Assembly (NCBI RefSeq): GCF_000340965.1
Contig: NZ_ANAY01000003.1
Coordinates: 1-64,000, forward strand
DNA from: Nocardiopsis kunsanensis DSM 44524
GTDB lineage: Bacteria > Actinomycetota > Actinomycetes > Streptosporangiales > Streptosporangiaceae
Direction: 5' to 3'
Length of the DNA: 64,000 nt
The notes beneath the pieces were generated by a model, which saw nothing but the letters and a program-made list of their open reading frames with translations, did not search any database and had not been told where the DNA came from. This document shows positions 16,501 through 25,570 of this stretch, in pieces; the stretch's first letter is position 1; every line of letters starts with the position of its first letter. Both the position numbers and the translations under genes were made by a program.

Positions 16501-17661
16501 ATGTCCGAGGAAACCGACCGCACACCCGTGAGTGTGTTCACCTCACCCGGACGCTACGTGCAGGGCCGGGGTGCGCTGGGCCGTCTGGGCACACTCCTGG
16601 GCGGGCTGGGGTCCCGCCGTCCTCTGGTCCTGACCGACGACGTGGTCCGCGGCCTGACCGAAGAGGTGATCACGGAGTCCTTCGCCCAGGCCGACCTGCC
16701 GTTGATTTTCGAAAGGTTCGGCGGTGTGCCGACCTCCGCCGAGGCCGACCGTGTCTCCGCGGTGATCAACGAGGGCGAGCACGACATCGTCATCGGTCTG
16801 GGCGGGGGCACGGCCATCGACACCGCCAAGGCCGCCGGGGACAACACCGGTGTGCCGTGGGTGAGCGCGGCGACTGTGGCCTCCACCGACGCCCCCACTT
16901 CCGCGTTGTCGGTGGTCTACACCGAGTCCGGTTCCTTCGAGTCCTACCGGTTCTACGACCGCAACCCGGCTCTGGTGGTCGTGGACACCCAGTACGTGGC
17001 CCAGGCCCCGGTCCGGTTCCTGTCCGCAGGTGTGGGGGACGCCTTCGCCACCTGGATCGAGGCGCGGGCCGTGCGCCGGGCCCACACCACGAACATGGTC
17101 GGGGGGCGTCCCACCCACGCGGGCACCGCCCTGGCCGAGCTGTGCTGGGAGCTGTTGTGGCGCTCGGCGCTCCCTGCGCTGGAGGCGGTGGAGAAGAACC
17201 TGGTCACCCCGGACGTGGAGGCCGTCGTGGAGGCCACCACCCTGCTGTCCGGTCTCGGTTTCGAGTCCGGTGGCCTGGCCGCGGCCCACGCCGTCCACGA
17301 CGGGCTCACGGCGGTGGAGCAGACCCATCACCTCACCCACGGGGAGAAGGTCAACCTCGGTTCGCTCACCCAGTTGGTCCTGGAGGGAGCACCGGCCTCC
17401 GAGATCGACCCCTTCGCGGAGTTCACCGCACGTGCGGGCCTGCCCACCACCCTGACCGAGGCCGGGCTGGGCGATGCCGGCGACGCGGTCCTGGACGAGG
17501 TCGTCCGCGCTGCCACGGCCCCGTCCGAGACCATCCACAAACTCGCCTTCACACCTACGCACCGGGACGTGGTCGAGGCCCTGCGCGCCGTGGAGGGTAT
17601 CGGCCGCCGCGCACGGGCTCGGGTCGGCCTCGGGGAGCCGACCCCGGAGGACTACAGATGA
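16501..17661 (+). CDS. Glycerol dehydrogenase-like iron/zinc alcohol dehydrogenase
   Basis: This 386-residue protein belongs to the GldA branch of group III metal-dependent alcohol dehydrogenases, which interconvert glycerol and dihydroxyacetone with NAD. The NAD-binding GLGGGTAIDTAK and STDAPTS motifs are clear, and the metal ligands lie in GDAFATW (Asp), HAVHDGL (His) and HGEKVNLG (His). The GldA-like acidic/His set favours Zn2+. It starts at ATG 16501. An inverted repeat, CAAGAAC at 16442 and GTTCTTG at 16471, sits in the promoter area and could be an operator. Glycerol itself is inferred, not proven. Confidence 0.88.
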   Translation: MSEETDRTPVSVFTSPGRYVQGRGALGRLGTLLGGLGSRRPLVLTDDVVRGLTEEVITESFAQADLPLIFERFGGVPTSAEADRVSAVINEGEHDIVIGLGGGTAIDTAKAAGDNTGVPWVSAATVASTDAPTSALSVVYTESGSFESYRFYDRNPALVVVDTQYVAQAPVRFLSAGVGDAFATWIEARAVRRAHTTNMVGGRPTHAGTALAELCWELLWRSALPALEAVEKNLVTPDVEAVVEATTLLSGLGFESGGLAAAHAVHDGLTAVEQTHHLTHGEKVNLGSLTQLVLEGAPASEIDPFAEFTARAGLPTTLTEAGLGDAGDAVLDEVVRAATAPSETIHKLAFTPTHRDVVEALRAVEGIGRRARARVGLGEPTPEDYR

Positions 17662-17797
17662 GGAGTTTCGTCCGGTCGTGAGTCTCTTCGACCGGCATGC
17701 ACCCCTGAGCGGTTGGGGCGGCCCGGGCAAGAGGAGTAACGTGCCCCTTCCCCGGCTTCATCGAAACGACCGCCTCGCGAGAAGGGGACGTGAACGG

Positions 17798-18241
17798 ATG
17801 AGCACGACCTGGGAGGCCCGAGCCCCGGGTGTCCTGCAAATGCCCTCTGGGCGCCTGTTCCGGGGGCGGGGACTGGCGTACCCGCTCCCCGTGGGCCCGC
17901 GCCCGGACTTCGCCCTGTACCTGTTGGGGGACGAACCGCCCGCTGTCACCTGGACGAGCCGCTGGCTGCACTGGCCCGACTACGGGCTGCCCACCGACCG
18001 GGACGCCACGGCCGAGGCCTTCCGGGAGGCGTGGGAGCGCTCCGAAACCGAGCGGGTGGAGATCGCCTGCGGGGGCGGCCACGGCCGCACCGGCACGTCC
18101 CTGGCCTGCCTGGCCGTTCTCGACGGGGTCCCGGCCGGGGAAGCGGTGTCCTTCGTCCGCCGTTCCTACGACCACAACGCCGTCGAGACCCCCTGGCAGC
18201 AGCGTTACGTGAAGCGTTTCGCCGCCCTGGCACACGGTTGA
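17798..18241 (+). CDS. Dual-specificity/tyrosine phosphatase-like protein
   Basis: This 147-residue cytoplasmic protein has a complete cysteine-phosphatase active site: Cys91-x5-Arg97 in CGGGHGRTGT, and a general-acid loop WPDYG with Asp61. The size matches compact PTP/DSP domains such as those acting on phosphotyrosine, phosphoinositides or nucleotide phosphates. The start at ATG 17798 follows GAAGGGGACG. It lies 136 nt after the glycerol-dehydrogenase-like gene on the same strand and ends at a bidirectional terminator. No partner kinase is adjacent, so the substrate is unknown. Confidence 0.82.
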   Translation: MSTTWEARAPGVLQMPSGRLFRGRGLAYPLPVGPRPDFALYLLGDEPPAVTWTSRWLHWPDYGLPTDRDATAEAFREAWERSETERVEIACGGGHGRTGTSLACLAVLDGVPAGEAVSFVRRSYDHNAVETPWQQRYVKRFAALAHG

Positions 18242-18244
18242 GGC

Positions 18245-18272
18245 CGCGGGCCCCGGACCTGCGGGGCCCGCG
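18245..18272. terminator. Bidirectional terminator between convergent genes
   Basis: A perfect 10-bp stem (CGCGGGCCCC / GGGGCCCGCG) with an 8-nt loop fills the 36-nt gap between the phosphatase gene and the convergent sugar-permease gene. Confidence 0.8.
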
Positions 18273-18277
18273 CCCGC

Positions 18278-19144
18278 TCAGCCCTTGAGTGCCCCGGCCA
18301 TGAGTCCGCGCATGAAATAACGCCCCAGCAGCAGGTAGATCACCAGAGTCGGTAGGGACGCCAGCACGGCCGCGGCCATCTGCTGGTTGTAGGGCACCAC
18401 CATCGACCCGGCCACGTTGTTGAGCTGCACGGTCACTGGCCAGGTGTCGGGTCCGGTCAGGAAGACCGCGAACAGGAAGTCGTTCCACGCCGAGGTGAAC
18501 TGCCAGATGAGGGTCACCGCAAAGACCGGCGCCGAGACCGGCAGGATCACCGACCGGTAGGTACGCAGCAGTCCTGCCCCGTCCACGCGCGCCGCCTCGA
18601 TGAGGGTGTGCGGGATGCTCGCGTAGTAGTTGCGGAAGATGAGCGTGCAGATCGGGATGCCGTAGACGGTGTGCGCCAGGATCAGCGGGAACATCCCGCC
18701 CATGAGCCCGGACTCCACCATCGTCTGCTGCAGCGGAATCATGACCGCCTGGTAGGGGATGAACATCCCGAACAGGAACAGGGTGAAGACGGTGTCGGCC
18801 CCGGGAAAGCGCCAGCGGGCCAGCACGTAGCCGTTCATCGACCCCAGTACGGCCGAGAGAACCGCGCTGGGCACGACCATCCGGACACTGTTCCACAGCC
18901 CCGGTGCCAGCGCCGACCAGGCTGCCGACCACCCTTCGGTGCTCCAATTCACCGGCAGCAGCCAGGCACGGGCCGCGGTGGCCTCGTCGAAGGGCTTGAA
19001 CGCCGTCACCAACAGCACGTACATCGGCAACAGGAACAGGACGGCCAGGACGAACAGGACGGTGAACTTCCCCGCCTGCCCCAGTGGTGTCGTGCCCGGT
19101 GCGCGGCCGGGGTCCACGACACGTTCGGACGCGCTGCGGTTCAA
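18278..19144 (-). CDS. Sugar ABC transporter permease, MalG-like (second importer)
   Basis: This 288-residue inner-membrane permease has six predicted helices and the EAA motif EAARVDGAGLLRTYRSVILP near residue 190. It overlaps the upstream permease by 4 nt (ATGA) and is the third gene of the operon, which ends at the shared terminator. Like the first importer it lacks a dedicated ATPase gene. Confidence 0.92.
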   Translation of the reverse strand: MNRSASERVVDPGRAPGTTPLGQAGKFTVLFVLAVLFLLPMYVLLVTAFKPFDEATAARAWLLPVNWSTEGWSAAWSALAPGLWNSVRMVVPSAVLSAVLGSMNGYVLARWRFPGADTVFTLFLFGMFIPYQAVMIPLQQTMVESGLMGGMFPLILAHTVYGIPICTLIFRNYYASIPHTLIEAARVDGAGLLRTYRSVILPVSAPVFAVTLIWQFTSAWNDFLFAVFLTGPDTWPVTVQLNNVAGSMVVPYNQQMAAAVLASLPTLVIYLLLGRYFMRGLMAGALKG

Positions 19145-20118
19145 CGACCCTCACTCCGTTCCTTGCGGATGGTCCACACCAGGTAGGGGACGACGAAGAC
19201 CGCCACCGCGATGAGCAGGTAGCTGGCGATGGTGGCGCCCTTGGCGGGGTCGCGTACCTCGAAGACGGCCTGCCACATGTACACGGCGGGTACGTCGGCC
19301 ACGATCTGCTGGCCGGCGATGGCGATGATGAGGTCGAAGACCTTCAGGGACATGTGCCCGAGGATGATGACGGCGCTGAGGGTGACCGGGCGCAGTTGCG
19401 GCATGATCACGTGCCGGTACACGCCCCATTCGGAGCAGCCGTCCACGCGTGCGGCCTCGCGCAGTTCTTCGGGCACCCCGCGGAAACCGGCCAGGAACAG
19501 CGCCATGATGTAGCCCGACAACTGCCAGACGGCCGGCAACGCCATGGCGGCCATGCCCATGTTCGGTGCTGTCCACCAGTCGTTGACCAGGAAGTCCAGC
19601 TCGAACTGGACGAACAGGGCGTTGAGTCCGGTGGCGCGCTCGGCCGGTGCGGGGTTCATGAGCCAGCGCCAGACCACACCGGTGGCGATGAAGGACACCG
19701 CCATGGGGGCCAGGAACAGGGTGCGGAAAACCGCCTCGCCGCGCAGCCCCTTGTCCAGCATCAGCCCCAGGAACCAGCCCAGCACCAGGGCACCGCCCAC
19801 GAAGACGACGGTGAAGACGACGGCGTTTCCCACGGCGGCGGGCCAGCGCGACTCCTGCCAGAGTTCGATGAAATTGGTCAGGCCGACGAAGGAGCCGTCC
19901 TGGATCGGGGCGTGCTGGTCGCTCAGGGCCAGGCGGGTGTTCCAGCCGATCATGCCGTAGACGAAAACGCCGATGAGCAGGATCGACGGGCAGACCATGA
20001 GCAGTCCGGGCAGCCATGTGCGGGCGCGCACGCGTGCGCGGTGCAGGGGACCGGGGTCTTGGGGCCGGGGCCGCCGCTGGGCCGCGGCGGCCCCGGTCTC
20101 TGTGGTGGGACGACTCAT
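19141..20118 (-). CDS. Sugar ABC transporter permease, MalF-like (second importer)
   Basis: This 325-residue permease has a short cytoplasmic N terminus, six to seven helices and an EAA loop (EAARVDGCSEWGVYRHVIMP). It overlaps the binding-protein gene upstream and the MalG-like gene downstream by 4 nt each, indicating tight translational coupling. The sequence style resembles glucose/mannose-type importers. Confidence 0.92.
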   Translation of the reverse strand: MSRPTTETGAAAAQRRPRPQDPGPLHRARVRARTWLPGLLMVCPSILLIGVFVYGMIGWNTRLALSDQHAPIQDGSFVGLTNFIELWQESRWPAAVGNAVVFTVVFVGGALVLGWFLGLMLDKGLRGEAVFRTLFLAPMAVSFIATGVVWRWLMNPAPAERATGLNALFVQFELDFLVNDWWTAPNMGMAAMALPAVWQLSGYIMALFLAGFRGVPEELREAARVDGCSEWGVYRHVIMPQLRPVTLSAVIILGHMSLKVFDLIIAIAGQQIVADVPAVYMWQAVFEVRDPAKGATIASYLLIAVAVFVVPYLVWTIRKERSEGR

Positions 20119-21374
20119 TCGGCCTGTGCGGCCTCGTGCAGAGAGCCCTGGAGGGTGTCCAGGTCACCGTCGCCGAGGTAGAGGCCCACCGCGGTGTCGA
20201 TGTCGTTCTTCCACCGGTTGCCGACGGTGACGCCGTGCCAGAAGGACCCGGCCAGTTCCGGGTCGTCCTGCCACTCGGCGAGCGCCTCGGACAGGTAGGG
20301 GCTGTCCTCGTACTCGGCCGGGTCGGTGTCGTCACGGGCGGGGACGGAACCCTTGACGGGGTTGAACATGTCCTGGCCCTCGGCGCTGGAGACCAGTTCC
20401 AGCCAGGCCATGGCCTGCTCCTCGTTGGGTGCGCCCTCGGGCAGGGTGAAGCTGTCGGAGAGCCACATGTAGGTGCCGTCCGTGCCCGGGGAAGGCGCCC
20501 AGTCGTAGTCCTCTCCGGCGGTGGCGCCGAGTTCGTCGAAGTAGCCGGCGGCCCAGTCACCCATGATGTTGAAGGCGGCCTCGCCCTCGGAGACGCGGCG
20601 AGAGGCCTCCTGCCAGTCCTCGGCGGCCGATTCCTCCTGGGTGTACTCCATGATCTGCTCGAAGGCCTCCAGGGCCTCGGTGACTTCGGGGGTGTCCCAG
20701 TTCGCGCCGGGTTCCCAGAGTTGGTTGTAGGCGTCGGTGCCCAGGGAGCTGAGTAGGACCGATTCGAGCAGGTGGTCCACGGTCCACTGGGCGCCCACGG
20801 CCATGGGGATAGCGTCGGTCTCCGCCTCGACCGCTTCCAGGGCCTCGAGGAGTTCGTCGAGGGTCTGGGGGGCGCTCTCGACCCCGGCTTCCTCCAGGAG
20901 CCCGGGGTTGAACCACATGACGTTGGAGCGGTGGATGTTGACCGGGACCGAGTAGACGCTGCCGTCGTAGGTGATCTGCTCGGTGAGCTGGTCGGGCATG
21001 GCCTCCTGCAGGCCCTGTTCGGCGAAGAAGTCGTCGAGGGGTTGCAGGTAGCCGGCTTCGATGTAGTCCTGCAGTTCGGCGCCGGCGTGGCCCTGGAAGG
21101 AGTCGGGCGGGTCCTGGCTCTGCAGGCGGCCCTCGAGGACGGCCTGGGCGTTGGTACCCGACCCGCCGGCGACGGCGGCATTGACGAAGTCGACGTCGGG
21201 GTTGTCCTCCTCGAAGCGCTCGATGAGGGCCTCGAGTCCGGCTTCCTCGCCTCCACCGGTCCACCAGGAGAAGACTTCGACCTCGGTGCCGTCCCCGCCG
21301 TCGCCTCCGCAGCCTGAGGCGAGCAAGGTCGCGGCCAGGACCGCGGCCGTCACCTGGGTCCACCGTGTGCGCAT
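20115..21374 (-). CDS. Sugar-binding lipoprotein of the second ABC importer (glucose-type)
   Basis: This 419-residue family-1 solute-binding protein has a lipoprotein signal peptide (LLASGC, Cys22). After the lipobox come the motifs EVFSWWTGGGEE and DSFQGHAGAEL, typical of GtsA/ThuE-like glucose- or trehalose-binding proteins. The ATG at 21374 has GGAGAGGAC upstream; the longer in-frame ORF to 21485 would place charged residues before the signal peptide. Its stop overlaps the first permease by 4 nt. Specificity for glucose or a related hexose is inferred from the family only. Confidence 0.9.
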   Translation of the reverse strand: MRTRWTQVTAAVLAATLLASGCGGDGGDGTEVEVFSWWTGGGEEAGLEALIERFEEDNPDVDFVNAAVAGGSGTNAQAVLEGRLQSQDPPDSFQGHAGAELQDYIEAGYLQPLDDFFAEQGLQEAMPDQLTEQITYDGSVYSVPVNIHRSNVMWFNPGLLEEAGVESAPQTLDELLEALEAVEAETDAIPMAVGAQWTVDHLLESVLLSSLGTDAYNQLWEPGANWDTPEVTEALEAFEQIMEYTQEESAAEDWQEASRRVSEGEAAFNIMGDWAAGYFDELGATAGEDYDWAPSPGTDGTYMWLSDSFTLPEGAPNEEQAMAWLELVSSAEGQDMFNPVKGSVPARDDTDPAEYEDSPYLSEALAEWQDDPELAGSFWHGVTVGNRWKNDIDTAVGLYLGDGDLDTLQGSLHEAAQAE

Positions 21375-21646
21375 GGGGGTCCTCTCCAGACGGGAGCCGG
21401 GGGCGACCGGTGTGGGTCCGGTCGTCGGACGATCCGCCGTCCTGTGCTCCAGATCACTTTTGTCCCGCTTCGCGCAACCATGCAACCCACGGCCCCCACG
21501 TCAACAGCCAGAAGAATCCGTCACCGAGCCGTGATCAAGCTGGGCCCCTCGGCAGTGGGAGCGTTTCCAGGCCCGCCCCGGACAGCGGCACGACAGGGAC
21601 GCCGGTGGGCTTGGCCGGGGCCCACCCTGCAGGGCAGCATCGGGGT

Positions 21647-22038
21647 ATGGACGTGTTGAGCAGCCGAGTGTTGATCCGCCCCACCGACCCCGGACGCAGC
21701 CGCGCCTTCTACCGCGATGTGCTCGGCCTGGCCGTACACCGCGAGTTCGGGGACCCCGCATCACCCGGGACCGTATTCTTCCTGGGCAACGGGCTCGTGG
21801 AGATCTCGGGGCACGCGGAGGCGGCCCCGCCCTCCGGCATGGTGCTGTGGATGCAGGTACGCGACGTGCATGCCGAGTACCAACGCTTGGTCGCGCAGGG
21901 GGCCGAGGGCCTGCGTGAACCCCGGGAGGAGTTCTGGGGCCTGATCGAGGGGTGGATCGCCGACCCAACGGGGTCCACATCGTGCTCGTACAGATCCCCG
22001 AGGACCACCCCCTACGGCGCGACCAGCGCAAGTTCTGA
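21647..22038 (+). pseudogene. VOC-family (glyoxalase-like) gene with a single-base frameshift
   Basis: The ATG at 21647 opens a VOC protein (LIRPTDPGRSRAFYRDVLGL, later WGLIEGWIADP). At about 21966, in gacccaacggg, one base is missing. The expected C terminus, NGVHIVLVQIPEDHPLRRDQ, continues in the next frame to a TGA at 22036. The total length of 392 nt is one base short of 131 codons. Apart from this the gene looks well conserved, so it is either a very recent pseudogene or a sequencing error in a C-run. Read as encoded, the frame runs on far into the antisense of the next gene. Confidence 0.8.
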
Positions 22039-22063
22039 CCCCGGGCCGCACCGGCCCGGGGTC
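22037..22063. terminator. Bidirectional terminator
   Basis: A perfect 11-bp stem (GACCCCGGGCC / GGCCCGGGGTC) with a 5-nt loop lies between the convergent VOC and acyl-CoA synthetase genes. Confidence 0.8.
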
Positions 22064-22072
22064 GGTGCGGCC

Positions 22073-23782
22073 TCAGGCGCCGCCCGTGCGCAGCTCGGGG
22101 AAGTCCTCCTCCCGCCACTGCCCCTCTCCGACACCCTCCTGCTCACGTGCGCGCAGCTCGACTCGGCGGATCTTGCCCGAGACGGTCTTGGGCAGGTCCG
22201 CGAACTCCAGGCGCCGCACCCGCTGCCACGGAGCCAGGTTCTGCCGTGCGTGGGCGAGCACCGCGCGGGCGGTCTCACGGGTGGGCTCGTGTCCTGGCGC
22301 CAGGGTGAGGTAGGCCTTGGGCACGCTCAGGCGCACCGGGTCCGGTGCGGGTACGACAGCGGCCTCGGCGACGGCGGGGTGTTCGATGAGCACGCTCTCG
22401 ACCTCGAACGGACTCACCTTGTAATCGCTGGACTTGAAGACGTCGTCGGTGCGGCCCACGTACGTGATCTGCCCGTCGGCGTCGACGGTGGCCACATCAC
22501 CGGTGTGGTAGTAGCCGCCCTCCTTGGCCTCGGCGTCGCGCTCGGGGTCGCCCTGGTAACCGGTCATGAGGGTCAGAGGCGCCCGGGACAGGTCGAGGCA
22601 GATCTCGCCCTCCGCCTCCTCGGCGCCGGGCTCGACGGGCCGTCCGGTGGACGGGTCGACCAGCACGACGGGCACACCGGGCAGGGGGCGGCCCATGGAA
22701 CCGGGGCGCACGGCCTGTCCGGGGGTGTTGGCCACGGTCGCGGTCATCTCGGTCTGGCCGTAGCCGTCGCGGATCGTCAGCCCCCAGTGGTGTTCGATCT
22801 GCGCGATGACCTCGGGGTTGAGCGGTTCCCCGGCCCCGATGGCCTCACGCAGGGAGCCGGCTCCCCCGGACAGGTCGGCGTTGAGGAGCATGCGCCACAC
22901 CGTGGGCGGGGCGCAGAAGGTCGTCACCTCTTCCGCAGCCATGTTCCGGAGCAGAGCCTGGGGGTCGAAGCGCTCGTAGTTGTACAGGAACACGGTCGCC
23001 TCGGCCAGCCAGGGGGCGAAGAAGTTGGACCAGGCGTGCTTGGCCCAGCCGGGCGAGGACACGTTGAGGTGGACGTCGCCGGGGCGCAGACCGAGCCAGT
23101 ACATGGTGCTCAGGTGACCCACGGGATAGGAGATGTGGGTGTGTTCGACGAGCTTGGGACGGTTGGTGGTGCCCGAGGTGAAGTAGAGCAGCAAGCGGTC
23201 CGTGGAGGCGTTCCCGGGGTGGTCGGGCCGCACCTGCCCCAGGTCCTGGGCCTCGGCGGGGTCGAGCCATCCGGGGGCGCCGCCGGCGGCCACTCGGGTC
23301 AGGTCCGTGCCCACGTCGGCGAACTTGGCGGTGTCGGCGGCATCGCAGACCACGTGGCGGGCGCCGCTGCGTTCGATGCGGTCGACGAGGCCGGCGTGGT
23401 CCACGGCGGAGGTCGTGGGCACCAGGACCGCACCGAGTTTGATCGCCGCGAGCATGGTGTCCCACAACTCGACCTGGTTGCCGAGCATGGCCAGGATCGC
23501 GTCGCCGCGCCGCACCCCCTGACGGGACAGCCAGACGGCGAGGCGGTCGGAGCGGCGGGCCATCTCGTCGAAGGTGTGGCAGGCGCGGCTGCCGTCCGGT
23601 TCCACGATGACCAGGGCGGGGCGGTCGTTGCCGCGGGCCATGGGGTCGAACCAGTCGTGTGCCCAGTTGAAGCGGGCCCCCACGTCGGGCCAGGTGAAGT
23701 GTTCCAGGGCGGCGGCGTGGTCGGTGCGCAGATCGAGCAGCTGGTCGCGGGCTGCGCGCAGGGCGTGGGTGGCAGAGCTCAA
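22073..23782 (-). CDS. AMP-forming acyl-CoA synthetase (acetyl/medium-chain-like)
   Basis: This 569-residue adenylate-forming ligase activates a carboxylic acid to acyl-AMP and then acyl-CoA. Core motifs are in order: phosphate loop YFTSGTTNRPK, YGQTEMT, YHTGD, the hinge region after YVGRTDDVFKSSDYKVSP, and the C-terminal catalytic Lys in KTVSGKIRR. The FKSSDYKVSPFE segment is typical of acetyl- and medium-chain acyl-CoA synthetases. The start is TTG 23782, with GGAG 7 nt upstream. It stands alone, so the substrate (short- or medium-chain fatty acid, or an aromatic acid) is undetermined. Confidence 0.9.
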   Translation of the reverse strand: MSSATHALRAARDQLLDLRTDHAAALEHFTWPDVGARFNWAHDWFDPMARGNDRPALVIVEPDGSRACHTFDEMARRSDRLAVWLSRQGVRRGDAILAMLGNQVELWDTMLAAIKLGAVLVPTTSAVDHAGLVDRIERSGARHVVCDAADTAKFADVGTDLTRVAAGGAPGWLDPAEAQDLGQVRPDHPGNASTDRLLLYFTSGTTNRPKLVEHTHISYPVGHLSTMYWLGLRPGDVHLNVSSPGWAKHAWSNFFAPWLAEATVFLYNYERFDPQALLRNMAAEEVTTFCAPPTVWRMLLNADLSGGAGSLREAIGAGEPLNPEVIAQIEHHWGLTIRDGYGQTEMTATVANTPGQAVRPGSMGRPLPGVPVVLVDPSTGRPVEPGAEEAEGEICLDLSRAPLTLMTGYQGDPERDAEAKEGGYYHTGDVATVDADGQITYVGRTDDVFKSSDYKVSPFEVESVLIEHPAVAEAAVVPAPDPVRLSVPKAYLTLAPGHEPTRETARAVLAHARQNLAPWQRVRRLEFADLPKTVSGKIRRVELRAREQEGVGEGQWREEDFPELRTGGA

Positions 23783-23854
23783 GCCGGTCTCCGTTCACTG
23801 TGTGGATCGAACCACACGATATGACCCACTTCACCCCTGTGCACCATCCCGGGT

Positions 23855-24475
23855 TCAGATCTCGAGGGCCAGGCGCACGCCGAGCGTGAGCATGACCGCA
23901 GCCACGAGTAGGTCCAATACACGCCAGGCCCCGGGGCGGGCGAACAGGGGACGCAGCAGGCGGGCAGCACCACCGAGAGCGGTGAACCACAGGAAACTTC
24001 CGGCGATGGCACCGATCGTCCACCACCAGCGCAGGTCGCTCTCCTGCTGCTGGGCCAGGGAGCCCAGCAGGACCACGGTGTCCAGGTACACGTGCGGATT
24101 GAGCCAGGTCAGGGCCAGGGTAGTGGCCACTGCGCCACCACGTCCCGGGCCGGCGGACTCATCGGCGGCCACCAGTGTGCCGGGACGCAGGCTCCGGCGC
24201 AGGGCCGTCAGGCCGTAGGCGAGCAGGAACACCGCACCCAGCACACGGATCGCCTCGACGAGGAAGGGCAGTGCCTGGGCGAGGGCGCCCACGCCCAGCA
24301 CGCCGGCGCTGACGAGGACGGCGTCGGAGAGGACACACACGGCCACCACGGGCAGGACGGTGCCGGTCCCGGAGCGGACGCCGACACGCAGCACGTGGGC
24401 GTTCTGGGAACCGATGGCCACGATGAGGGCGAGCCCGGCGCCCATGCCGGCGAACAAGGAGAGGAGAGGGGTCAT
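23855..24475 (-). CDS. lysE: LysE/ArgO-family amino acid exporter
   Basis: This 206-residue inner-membrane protein has five to six predicted helices and the LysE-family signatures GSQNAHVLRVG near residue 23 and LTWLNPHVYLDTV near residue 125. The family exports lysine and/or arginine to prevent toxic accumulation. It is divergent from a LysG/ArgP-type regulator across 77 nt, exactly as in Corynebacterium lysEG, which supports basic amino acid export under LysG control. Confidence 0.92.
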   Translation of the reverse strand: MTPLLSLFAGMGAGLALIVAIGSQNAHVLRVGVRSGTGTVLPVVAVCVLSDAVLVSAGVLGVGALAQALPFLVEAIRVLGAVFLLAYGLTALRRSLRPGTLVAADESAGPGRGGAVATTLALTWLNPHVYLDTVVLLGSLAQQQESDLRWWWTIGAIAGSFLWFTALGGAARLLRPLFARPGAWRVLDLLVAAVMLTLGVRLALEI

Positions 24476-24552
24476 CCCGGCACGCTAGAGCGCTCCCGTC
24501 CCGGATGTACAGTGAGACTCATCTTCTTCAGGACTGTGAAAGAGAGCTTCAC

Positions 24553-25449
24553 GTGCCGTTCCAGTTCGACCATCTGCGCACCCTGACCGCCCTGGTGGAC
24601 GAGGGTTCCTTCGAGGGCGCGGCCCACCGGCTGAGGGTGAGCACCTCCGCAGTCTCCCAACGGGTGCGGGCGATGGAGCAGGCGGCGGGGACGGTGTTGG
24701 TAAGGCGTACCTCACCGGTGGGCACGACCACGACCGGTGACGTGCTCCTGCGCCACGCACGGCAGGTGGTCATGCTGGACGAGGACACCGCCCGGGCCCT
24801 GCGAGCCGAAGGACGCGAGCACGGCCGGGTGACGGTGCCGCTTGCGGTCAACGCCGACAGCCTGGCCACGTGGTTCACTCAGGCCCTGGCCGCCGTTCCC
24901 GAGGAGCTGGGTGTGGCCTTCGAGATCCACCGGGAGGACGAGCAGCACACCACGGAACTGTTGCGCTCGGGCGCGGTGATGGGCGCGGTCACCTCCCGAC
25001 CGCAGACGGTGCAGGGCTGTTCGGTGCACCCGCTGGGAGCGTTGCGCTACCGGGCGGTGTGCAGCCCGGGGTTCGCTCGGCGCCATCTGCGCCGCGACGA
25101 CGCTGCGGCGTTGGCACGGGCCCCGGTGGTCAACTACGACCGCAACGACGAACTCCAGGACCGTTTCGTACGCGGGTTCGCAGGGCGTGAGCCGGAGGGT
25201 CCGCGCCACTACGTGCCGGCTACGGAGGATTTCGCGCGGGTGGTCGTGCTCGGCCTGGGGTGGGGCGTGGTGCCCGAGCGCCAGTGTGCCGAACTCGTGG
25301 CGGCGGGGCGTCTGGTGGAGCTGGCGCCCGACCGCCCGGTCCGGGTCCGGTTGCACTGGCAGCGGTGGAACGTCTCCTCCCCGGCCCTGGACGCGGTCTC
25401 CGACGCGGTCCGTGCGGCGGCCTCCGAGCATCTGCACGCACCGGGGTGA
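24553..25449 (+). CDS. lysG: LysG/ArgP-family regulator of the amino acid exporter
   Basis: This 298-residue LysR-family regulator starts at GTG 24553 with GAAAGAGAG upstream. The HTH (FEGAAHRLRVSTSAVSQR) occupies about residues 17-36 and is followed by the linker and effector domain. The opening FDHLRTLTALVDEGSFEGAA is characteristic of LysG/ArgP. By analogy it activates the divergent lysE gene when basic amino acids accumulate. The longer ORF start at 24505 lacks family support and overlaps the promoter region. Confidence 0.92.
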   Translation: MPFQFDHLRTLTALVDEGSFEGAAHRLRVSTSAVSQRVRAMEQAAGTVLVRRTSPVGTTTTGDVLLRHARQVVMLDEDTARALRAEGREHGRVTVPLAVNADSLATWFTQALAAVPEELGVAFEIHREDEQHTTELLRSGAVMGAVTSRPQTVQGCSVHPLGALRYRAVCSPGFARRHLRRDDAAALARAPVVNYDRNDELQDRFVRGFAGREPEGPRHYVPATEDFARVVVLGLGWGVVPERQCAELVAAGRLVELAPDRPVRVRLHWQRWNVSSPALDAVSDAVRAAASEHLHAPG

Positions 25450-25570
25450 GTAGGCCCTCACGCCGCCCCGGACCGGTGTGCCGGCACGGGTGCCCTAGCC
25501 TGGTTCCGGGTCCCGGCCGGTGCGCCGTGGCCCCGTCGTGTGCGGCCTACCGGAGAGCCCGAGGAAGAAC

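Noticed and set aside
16116..17681. 521-codon plus-strand ORF overlapping fdhA and the glycerol-dehydrogenase-like gene
   Set aside because: Arg/Pro/Gly-rich shadow frame; the real genes in the other frames have complete catalytic motifs.
21365..23824. 819-codon plus-strand ORF
   Set aside because: Begins over the VOC gene and then runs antisense through the acyl-CoA synthetase only because of the VOC frameshift and high G+C.
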